NCBI GenBank assembly: GCA_021160845.1
Contig: JAGHBT010000296.1
Span: 1 to 6,188 of the forward strand
Direction: 5' to 3'
DNA: 6,188 nucleotides
Origin: a bacterium
Lineage (GTDB): Bacteria; Krumholzibacteriota; Krumholzibacteriia; Krumholzibacteriales; WJIX01
The stretch's first letter is position 1; each line of letters starts with the position of its first letter. The position numbers and the translations under genes are program-made. The notes under the pieces were generated by a model. That model saw only the letters and a list, made by a program, of their open reading frames with translations, made no database searches and was not told where the DNA came from. Positions 1 to 4,971 of this stretch are shown here, piece by piece.

Positions 1-955
1 GTTTTATATTTTTCACTCTAATCATTATTCCAAGTTCTTCTTTTAACATCTTCCCCACATCTTTAATCTTACTCCTGGTTTTTATTAATTCTTTATTATT
101 ATCAGTATATTTGGCAGCCAGAGTTAACTCTTGCATTTTTAATTCAATGAAGTTCTTGTAAATATTATCCACGTTTGTCGTCTTGCTTTTATTCCCCAAG
201 AGATTATTGTAAACACCATACATCTCTTTGACCCCTCCGCTTTTGGCAGCAACAAGTCTATTGACTATTTCTGCAAGTTGTTCCTTTTCCTCTGTAATAT
301 CGTCAAAGTCTCTGGTATATTCTTCCAGTCTCTGCAAAATAAAGCTCTCTTGCTTTACAATATCAACAACTCCCCACTTTTGGCCCGCTTTAACCTTCCT
401 ATCACGCCAGTATTCAATTTCTTCCTTCAATGTCTTCATCTCTTCAGAAAAGAAATCGTCCATTTCAGGAGGAGTTTTTACCATAACATAGTGTTCCCTG
501 TAGGCGTTAGTAATCGCGTTAACAGCCGCCTCACACAAAGCAGAATTCCCTGAAACATATTTAACCCATATTACATTGGAAGTCGATATAACGCCTGCTT
601 CTACTTTTCCTAAACTCAGCCGCGGTGTCGAAACATAATCATCCGGCAAATATTCAGGTAATTTTTCTTGCGCACTTTTAATTACAATCTGAGATTTAAC
701 CATTTCAATCTGTGAAGCGATGTCTTCTTCCCACGGTATTGCCCTTACGTATGTGCTAAAAACTCCTTCCGCCTGCCCTCTCTTTACCAGCATTGTACTT
801 GTCGATTCATAAAGTGACGGCTCTTTCATATTAAGAATTACAACCATCAGGACAGAAAAGAAAACAATTCCGAAAATAACCCATTTTCTCCTGAACAGTA
901 CTTCAAGAAAATCTTTTACGGTTGATTCCTTTTCGCTATTTTTAATAGTTTCCAT
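1..955 (-). CDS. Wzz/GumC-type polysaccharide chain-length determinant / copolymerase, C-terminus cut by window edge
   Basis: The 318 visible codons begin with METIKNSEKES and run off the left edge without a stop. A short basic cytoplasmic N-terminus is followed by one membrane helix (about residues 24-41), then a Wzz-type periplasmic segment with YESTSTMLVKRG (49-60) and IASQIEMVKSQIVIKSA (79-95). From about residue 165 the chain is charged and heptad-like, predicting a long coiled coil; AAKYTDNNKELIKTRSKI (280-297) resembles the helical arm of GumC/ExoP-type proteins. Such proteins set polymer length and link the inner-membrane polymerase to the Wza channel. The second membrane helix, and any C-terminal tyrosine-kinase domain, lie outside the window. 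The ATG at 955 is the only sensible start: a stop codon lies four codons upstream in frame, and a weak GGA precedes it. The Wza gene ends 16 bases upstream, so the two are probably co-transcribed. Family assignment is firm; whether it is a GumC form without kinase or a BY-kinase fusion cannot be seen. Confidence 0.9.
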   Translation of the reverse strand, partial: METIKNSEKESTVKDFLEVLFRRKWVIFGIVFFSVLMVVILNMKEPSLYESTSTMLVKRGQAEGVFSTYVRAIPWEEDIASQIEMVKSQIVIKSAQEKLPEYLPDDYVSTPRLSLGKVEAGVISTSNVIWVKYVSGNSALCEAAVNAITNAYREHYVMVKTPPEMDDFFSEEMKTLKEEIEYWRDRKVKAGQKWGVVDIVKQESFILQRLEEYTRDFDDITEEKEQLAEIVNRLVAAKSGGVKEMYGVYNNLLGNKSKTTNVDNIYKNFIELKMQELTLAAKYTDNNKELIKTRSKIKDVGKMLKEELGIMIRVKNIK

Positions 956-971
956 AAATCCAGCCTACTCA

Positions 972-1775
972 CTATTGTGTATCTCTCAACCTATAATAAT
1001 CGTAAATTGCCTTCGTTTGGACAAATTGCCATCCGCTAAGATACAAATCGACAGGACGTTCAAAGATATCCAGGAATGATCCTACAAAACCGCTTACCTT
1101 ATAAATCCTGGATTTTGGAACCATAATAATATCCGATGGTTCAATCTCAATATTATATTCATAGTGATTACCGTCAATGATCTTCTTCAAATCAATCTGT
1201 ATACCGACGACATGTTTTGGACCAATCCTTCTTACCACGATAACGCCATTTTCTCTGGCTTTCTCTGTAATACCCTTTCCAAGAGCAAGGGCTTGAAGGA
1301 GAGTTCCGGCTTGTTCGGCCGGGTAGCTTCCCGGACTTTCAACTTCTCCAAGCAGGTAAACGTACTTGGGTCTGAAAATTTGCTGGATTATTGATATATC
1401 TGGATCACGTATAATCCTTGAAAACCCAATGGTTAGGATACTATCCAATTCAGAAATTGTTTTCCCAGCCACAACAATCTCTCCAAGATAAGGATAAGTA
1501 ATTGTCCCATCCGGACCTACTCTTATTCCTGCATGGGAATATTCATCGTTGTAAAGGAAATGTACGTCAAATACATCACCGTATCCCAGTCTGTATACCT
1601 CCGACATGTAAGTATGCGGCAAACTGTCAGGAGAAAGAATGCCTGTTTTAATTTCGCCATTTCTGGTATCAATCAATTTGTTTCCACTGGAACATCCGGC
1701 AATAATAACAATTAGGTACATAAAGCAAATAATATTTATATATTTATATAATTTTATAATCACAAGACGCCTCAT
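972..1775 (-). CDS. Wza-type outer-membrane polysaccharide export lipoprotein
   Basis: Numbering is from the ATG at 1775 (267 aa). The N-terminus MRRLVIIK plus a hydrophobic stretch ends in a lipobox, VIIAGC, with the acylated Cys at residue 28, so it is an exported lipoprotein. The Poly_export domain spans about 60-134 (YRLGYGDVFDV, VGPDGTITYPYLGEI, DPDISI). An SLBB domain follows at about 137-184 (VYLLGEVESPGSYP, GKGITEKA) with a second short SLBB-like part ending near PSDIIMVPKS. The C-terminal 45 residues contain aromatic and amphipathic sequence (FLDIFERPVDLYLSGW) that could be the membrane-inserting helix of Wza. Family members form the octameric outer-membrane channel. The start is uncertain: an ATG at 1838 adds 21 residues and would push the signal peptide far from the N-terminus; a GTG at 1763 has GAGG six bases upstream and also gives a valid signal peptide; the ATG at 1775 has no clear ribosome-binding site. 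It lies between the priming transferase and the copolymerase, a standard Wzy-pathway order. Confidence 0.9.
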   Translation of the reverse strand: MRRLVIIKLYKYINIICFMYLIVIIAGCSSGNKLIDTRNGEIKTGILSPDSLPHTYMSEVYRLGYGDVFDVHFLYNDEYSHAGIRVGPDGTITYPYLGEIVVAGKTISELDSILTIGFSRIIRDPDISIIQQIFRPKYVYLLGEVESPGSYPAEQAGTLLQALALGKGITEKARENGVIVVRRIGPKHVVGIQIDLKKIIDGNHYEYNIEIEPSDIIMVPKSRIYKVSGFVGSFLDIFERPVDLYLSGWQFVQTKAIYDYYRLRDTQ

Positions 1776-1861
1776 ATTTGCGGTACTGAAATTAAAATAT
1801 AACAAATTCCCGTATTTACCCAAACCAACAAGGAACATTAGCTAATATTACAGTCTATCAG

Positions 1862-1895
1862 AAAAAAATAAAGGCAAGATGTATGCCAGAGCCTT
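1862..1895 (-). terminator. weak hairpin plus T7 between sugar transferase and export gene
   Basis: On the minus strand, AAGGC overlapping the transferase stop codon (1895-1891) can pair with GCCTT (1875-1871), followed by TA and seven T (1868-1862). An alternative shorter stem, GGCA/TGCC, exists inside it. The stem is only five base pairs with a loop of about 15, so termination would be partial at best. It would lower, not abolish, readthrough into the export and copolymerase genes. This is inference from layout; the T run is what the sequence shows directly. Confidence 0.3.
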
Positions 1896-2592
1896 AATAA
1901 GCGCCTTTTCTGGCAATTACTGCCGGAAAAGTCTTTAATATAATCTTTAAATCGGTTTGAAAACTCCTTTTCCTTATATACTCGAGATCAAGCCTCATCC
2001 ACTCCTGAAAAGCAATATGGCTTCTACCCGCAACTTGCCAGAAACATGTAATTCCCGGCGTAACTTCCAGCCTTTTTGCCTGCCATGGTAAATATTGGGC
2101 GACCTCGGAAGGCAAATTTGGTCTGGGTCCTACGATACTCATTTCCCCTCTTAATACATTAATCAGTTGCGGGAGCTCATCCAAGCTCGAATGGCGCAGA
2201 AAATAACCTACCCTGGTAATCCTCGGATCATTCTTCAATTTAAATATCGGCCCATCACTATCACTTAGTTGTTTTAGTGATTCGACAGTCTTGTCAGCTC
2301 CTTTAACCATTGAACGAAATTTGTATAGATTAAACTCTTTGCCGTTTTTCCCAATTCTTTTTTGCCTATAAAAAAGAGGGCCCTCTGTATCTATTTTTAT
2401 CAAGACTATAATAATTGGTATTAATGGTAAAACAAGTATAAGAATGAATATAGCGACAACAATATCAAAAATCTTTTTTGTAACACAGTACAAACCGCTT
2501 TCTTTTCTTTCTGGAAATGAAAGCATTTTCAACATCTGATCCCCTTCTACATTTGCAGTATCAGCCTGTTCTATCTTAGGGCAACCAGCCAT
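1894..2592 (-). CDS. polyprenyl-phosphate sugar-1-phosphate transferase (priming enzyme, bacterial sugar transferase family)
   Basis: A 232-residue small monotopic phosphoglycosyl transferase. It would move a sugar-1-phosphate from a nucleotide sugar to undecaprenyl phosphate on the inner face of the cytoplasmic membrane, the first step of glycan repeat assembly. Visible are KKIFDIVVA opening a re-entrant hydrophobic helix (about 41-66, with prolines at 56 and 59), GPLFYRQKRIGKNG (71-84), YKFRSM (90-95), NDPRITRVGYFLRHSSLDELPQ (121-142) carrying the catalytic Asp138-Glu139 pair, MSIVGPRPNLP (151-161), and TPGITCFWQVAGR (178-190). The multi-helix N-terminal part of WbaP/WcaJ-type proteins is absent; instead there is a soluble tail of about 38 residues. 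I chose the ATG at 2592 because GGAGG lies five bases upstream; a TTG at 2643 would add 17 residues but has no such signal and falls inside a hairpin. The sugar transferred cannot be read from the sequence. It is the first gene after the promoter and leader. Confidence 0.95.
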   Translation of the reverse strand: MAGCPKIEQADTANVEGDQMLKMLSFPERKESGLYCVTKKIFDIVVAIFILILVLPLIPIIIVLIKIDTEGPLFYRQKRIGKNGKEFNLYKFRSMVKGADKTVESLKQLSDSDGPIFKLKNDPRITRVGYFLRHSSLDELPQLINVLRGEMSIVGPRPNLPSEVAQYLPWQAKRLEVTPGITCFWQVAGRSHIAFQEWMRLDLEYIRKRSFQTDLKIILKTFPAVIARKGAY

Positions 2593-2597
2593 TTCAT

Positions 2598-2602
2598 CCT
2601 CC
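2598..2602 (-). promoter_or_regulatory. ribosome-binding site deciding the sugar transferase start
   Basis: GGAGG on the minus strand with a five-base spacer to the ATG at 2592. It is the strongest Shine-Dalgarno match that is followed by a real gene in the window, and it rules against the longer TTG-start version of the transferase. It follows the 2614-2640 hairpin by only 11 bases, so RNA folding there could affect its access. Confidence 0.85.
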
Positions 2603-2613
2603 AATAAATCAAA

Positions 2614-2640
2614 TGCCCAGGCTCTTATGGGGCCCAGGCA
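2614..2640 (-). promoter_or_regulatory. GC-rich leader hairpin built from a direct GCCTGGGC repeat
   Basis: The minus strand carries GCCTGGGC twice (2639-2632 and 2622-2615). As RNA, TGCCTGGGC can pair with GCCTGGGCA over nine pairs, including two adjacent G-U wobbles, around a nine-base loop. The T-rich sequence after it (ATTTGATTTATT) is interrupted by other bases, so it is a poor intrinsic terminator. Its place just before the GGAGG suggests a role in translation access or as an alternative fold to the upstream hairpin. The pairing is seen; the function is inferred. Confidence 0.4.
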
Positions 2641-2641
2641 C

Positions 2642-2724
2642 AAAAAAACATTTGCCTATACTACATAACACCCAATAAGATCACCATTGTCTCGGTCACG
2701 ATGTTATCTACATTAGCAAACGTT
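2642..2724 (-). promoter_or_regulatory. long imperfect leader hairpin ending in T7: candidate attenuator or riboregulator
   Basis: In transcript order AACGTTTG (2724-2717) pairs with CAAATGTT (2654-2647); CTA (2716-2714) pairs with TAG (2658-2656) across one bulged G; a symmetric 3x3 loop follows; TA pairs with TA; after a G-G mismatch ATAACATC (2707-2700) pairs with GGTGTTAT (2672-2665). That is 21 base pairs including two G-U pairs, with a further CAAT/ATTG stem in the apical region. Seven T (2648-2642) follow directly, two of them used in the basal stem. It lies between a promoter and the first gene of an export operon, as attenuators do. The basal stem is AT-rich, which weakens it as a plain intrinsic terminator. 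It does not match the cyclic-di-GMP (GEMM) riboswitch core as I know it. Confidence 0.45.
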
Positions 2725-2739
2725 TATATATTAAGAAAA

Positions 2740-2745
2740 CCTCCT
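2740..2745 (-). promoter_or_regulatory. orphan AGGAGG near the predicted transcript 5' end
   Basis: A consensus Shine-Dalgarno hexamer with no ATG, GTG or TTG at usual distance. The only frame at eight-base spacing would start with ATA and read seven codons (IYKRLLM) before TAG, inside the 5' arm of the long hairpin. It may mark a tiny leader peptide, a ribosome standby site, or be chance. The motif is seen; any role is speculative. Confidence 0.3.
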
Positions 2746-2758
2746 ATTTCTATAATTT

Positions 2759-2788
2759 ATAGTACCACAAAAAGGTATTTCTTGTCAA
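2759..2788 (-). promoter_or_regulatory. sigma-70-type promoter for the sugar transferase-export operon
   Basis: A perfect -35 box TTGACA (2788-2783), an 18-base spacer and a -10 box TACTAT (2764-2759, four of six matches), with TG one base upstream of the -10 giving an extended -10. Transcription would begin near 2752, leaving a leader of about 160 bases before the ATG at 2592. It is the best promoter-like match I found on the coding strand, and it sits in the only large gap between the gene blocks. Confidence 0.65.
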
Positions 2789-2921
2789 CCCAATTTTTGC
2801 GCTTTGTCTAAAATAATTAGATTTTTTTCCTATCAGACACCCTATAACCATGAATTGTGGATACTGGGATTTAATCATCGAATATCATATTGGTGCCTCT
2901 GTTTATCTTATCGGCAGATCG

Positions 2922-2956
2922 GGGTGATGTGCAAGGCCAAAATATGCACATTACCC
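2922..2956. repeat. 11-base inverted repeat after the deoxyhypusine-synthase-like gene
   Basis: GGGTGATGTGC and GCACATTACCC are inverted copies with one mismatch, separated by 13 bases. The repeat begins nine bases after the gene's stop codon, so it is placed like a transcript end. Neither strand has a T run behind it, so it is not a standard intrinsic terminator; it could stabilise the mRNA 3' end, act in Rho-assisted termination, or bind a dimeric protein. Confidence 0.5.
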
Positions 2957-2965
2957 GTTAAAAGC

Positions 2966-3913
2966 TTATGATAAAAGCGCGGAATATAGGAGAGGAATCA
3001 TTATCTCATGATGTCCCGTTAAAGATATCGCATCTCCACCAAAAGCAGCCGGCCTGTTCAAAACATTCTGTGTGGGCCTGTAATGATTAATCATATCCAT
3101 ATTGCACACAGTGATATTCTTAAAAGAAACTCCAAGGTTTCTAGCTATGCTGAAAGATTTTAAAAAAACCTCCGGCATAATAACAGCTGAGCCCACATTT
3201 AAAACGACGCCACCATTTCTGCCCAGGTTTTCGATCCTTGCTGCAAATATACGGAAATCTCTGTGCGACATTCCACCCCAAATTGATCCATTAAATCCAT
3301 GATGCTGATGCAAAATATCGGTTCCAATAGCTATATGTACAGTAAAAGGAACATTAAATCGATAAGCCTGGGCCAATATGCTGCTTCCCGCCCAACGCGC
3401 TTTTTTTTTCAAAATAAACTTGCCAAGAGCTTCTCCTAACCCAAGTCCTTCTTCATAGCCTTTCTCCGCCGCTTCAAAAGCCAAATCAGCAGTCTCTTTA
3501 GTAAATCCGAATTTTCCTTCTTCAAGCCTTTCCGGTACATTTTCAGACGTTTCCCCGAAGAAAGCAATTTCAAGATCGTGGATAACCGACGCTCCATTAG
3601 TAGCAAGAGAGGTTATATATTTCCTCTTCATAAGATCAATAAGGTACGGTGACAACCCGCATTTGATAACATGAGCGCCCATCATCCAGGCAATTTCATA
3701 GTCCTTGCGCGATAATGCTTTCCTCATAGCAAAAACCAGTTTTTTAAAAGCCTTTGTTGCAAGCTGATTTGGAAGAGAATCGTACCATTTTCTGAATGAT
3801 TTTCCCCCTTTGACAGGTTTTCCAAAATCCTGTTCTCTAACTTTACTTTCCCGCTCACTAATTGAGTATCTTTTTAGTTTTGTAAGATCAATTTCTTTAA
3901 ATTTACTCGACAT
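2966..3913 (-). CDS. deoxyhypusine-synthase-like family protein
   Basis: A soluble 315-residue protein without signal peptide or membrane segment. Its pattern recalls the bacterial deoxyhypusine-synthase-like family: WMMGAHVIKCGLS (76-88), ATNGASVIHDLEIAFFGETS (104-123), VPFTVHIAIGTDILHQH (188-204), GGVVLNVGSAVIMPEVFLK (234-252) and LTGHHEIMIPLL (298-309). True deoxyhypusine synthases move an aminobutyl group from spermidine to a lysine of eIF5A using NAD. Bacteria lack eIF5A, so the substrate here is unknown; homospermidine-type or other polyamine/imine chemistry is possible. I do not see the WGK segment that carries the catalytic lysine of the eukaryotic enzyme; WGG occurs near residue 212. 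I chose the ATG at 3913, with AGAGAG six bases upstream and an 11-base overlap with the preceding gene; an ATG at 3967 would add 18 residues, overlap by 65 bases, and has no ribosome-binding site. A run of nine A encodes KKK at 169-171. Family recognition is from memory of motifs, not a search. Confidence 0.7.
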   Translation of the reverse strand: MSSKFKEIDLTKLKRYSISERESKVREQDFGKPVKGGKSFRKWYDSLPNQLATKAFKKLVFAMRKALSRKDYEIAWMMGAHVIKCGLSPYLIDLMKRKYITSLATNGASVIHDLEIAFFGETSENVPERLEEGKFGFTKETADLAFEAAEKGYEEGLGLGEALGKFILKKKARWAGSSILAQAYRFNVPFTVHIAIGTDILHQHHGFNGSIWGGMSHRDFRIFAARIENLGRNGGVVLNVGSAVIMPEVFLKSFSIARNLGVSFKNITVCNMDMINHYRPTQNVLNRPAAFGGDAISLTGHHEIMIPLLYSALLS

Positions 3914-4811
3914 TGATAGCTCTCTTGCTAATTCCCGGAACCCGAGGTTCGTCTTCAGACAATTCATATTTATTCAGTTGTGCTTCAAAAGATCCAATTA
4001 AGACCTTTGAACGCAGTAGAACAGGCATTTTAACTATATCATCGGTTAGCCATATTGTTAATTTGCCCTTTTGCTTAAAAATGCCACTTGTTTTTAGGAC
4101 AGGTTCTATAACAACACACTTAAAATCTCCCGCAGGTACACTGATTTTTTCCTTCCTAAGCACCTTGATATAGATAGGATAGTTCTTTTTATTACTATGA
4201 TTAGCCAAAAGAATCGCTTGACCCGGTATCAGCGCGATCGTTCTTATATAATAAAAAGCCGATAAAAAATCTTGGGTACTGGGTGCTATTCTTGTTTTTT
4301 CATCCTTATAAATCGCCAGGTGGTTCTTTTGGTCAAAATCAACGAATTCGTCTCTTCTATAATTTCCTTCGCGTATATGTTTTTTAAATTTTAGAGAATA
4401 GAGATTATCATAATCTATAAACGATTCATGATGATCACGTACCTTAAAAACAAGGTCGAAGGTACTATTTGATCTTGCTATAGAGAAAATGTGATAACTT
4501 TTTACAGAATCCAGGATAGCTATATTTCTGACCTCAAGAGAAGCCTCTCCCGCGTTTATTAGCCCATATTGAAGACTAAAAACAAGCCGTTCACCTACAC
4601 CAAAGGAAACTAACTGCGGAATAGGTTTTACAATTACAAAACCATCTAGATTATTGTTCCGGTTTTCAGAGATATCGCTATTTAACCATCCCTTAGTATC
4701 CTGATTGGGTGTGGTAAGGGAAATAACTTTATCCGCGGATATAAGAACTACGGTAGATATTAACACCGCAATTACCATTATTTGAATCGTCCTTTTATTT
4801 TTCATTTTCAC
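3903..4811 (-). CDS. exported DUF3108 family protein
   Basis: A 302-residue protein with a basic N-terminus (MKMKNKR) and hydrophobic stretch (9-26) that reads as a signal peptide, possibly cleaved after LISA, or as a single anchor; the rest would be periplasmic. The body fits DUF3108: VGERLVFSLQYGLINAGEASLEV (72-94), STFDLVFKVRDHHESFID (116-133), FKKHIREGNYRRDEFVDFD (142-160), a TQDFLSAFYYIRT segment (179-191), VPAGDFKCVVIEP (225-237) and GKLTIWLTDD (249-258). The alternating beta-strand character suggests a beta-rich fold. The family has no firmly known reaction that I can name; its members often occur near envelope or LPS genes. The start is GTG at 4811, with AAGGGA about six bases upstream; an in-frame ATG at 4805 would shorten it by two residues. 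The 3' end overlaps the next gene by about 11 bases, implying translational coupling. Confidence 0.8.
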   Translation of the reverse strand: MKMKNKRTIQIMVIAVLISTVVLISADKVISLTTPNQDTKGWLNSDISENRNNNLDGFVIVKPIPQLVSFGVGERLVFSLQYGLINAGEASLEVRNIAILDSVKSYHIFSIARSNSTFDLVFKVRDHHESFIDYDNLYSLKFKKHIREGNYRRDEFVDFDQKNHLAIYKDEKTRIAPSTQDFLSAFYYIRTIALIPGQAILLANHSNKKNYPIYIKVLRKEKISVPAGDFKCVVIEPVLKTSGIFKQKGKLTIWLTDDIVKMPVLLRSKVLIGSFEAQLNKYELSEDEPRVPGISKRAINVE

Positions 4812-4971
4812 TCATCTTCCCTTAAATTTGCATTTTTATTTTCATGAAAGACCTAATATGTACTCCGAACTGAGCTCTGCACCTCGACACAAACGATTCG
4901 AGCCGAATTATTTTGACCTTGATTCACTCAATAATATTTACACTAACATATTTAACGAAAAAAGCATTCAG

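Larger units (their letters stand above)
2593..2965 (-). other. gene-free control region between the two gene blocks
   Basis: This 373-base stretch has no ORF I would defend on either strand. In the direction of transcription it contains an 11-base inverted repeat (2956-2922), about 130 bases of AT-rich sequence with nothing recognised, a promoter (2788-2759), an orphan AGGAGG (2745-2740), a long imperfect hairpin with a T tract (2724-2642), a GC-rich hairpin (2640-2614) and the transferase ribosome-binding site. The untranslated leader would be about 160 bases, much longer than ribosome binding needs. Confidence 0.7.

Noticed and set aside
228..553. Two plus-strand ORFs of 87 and 91 codons
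   Set aside because: They lie antisense to the copolymerase gene, whose frame shows clear family motifs; the plus-strand translations are low-complexity and match nothing.
2593..2643. TTG-start extension of the sugar transferase by 17 residues
   Set aside because: No ribosome-binding site at 2643, the extension covers an RNA hairpin, and the ATG at 2592 has a well-spaced GGAGG.
2642..2740. Cyclic-di-GMP (GEMM) riboswitch in the export operon leader
   Set aside because: Tempting because c-di-GMP controls many polysaccharide operons, but the conserved core sequences of GEMM-I that I know are absent.
4901..4915. ATTCG/CGAAT mini-hairpin in the gap before the DUF3108 gene
   Set aside because: Five base pairs with a three-base loop and no T run; too small to call a feature.
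4914..4941. Plus-strand TTGACC with a TATTTA about 16 bases later
   Set aside because: It would transcribe antisense into the glycosyltransferase with no gene to serve; in AT-rich sequence such matches are common.
4944..4971. T6 run shortly after the glycosyltransferase stop on the minus strand as a terminator
   Set aside because: I could not find a convincing stem directly before the T run.
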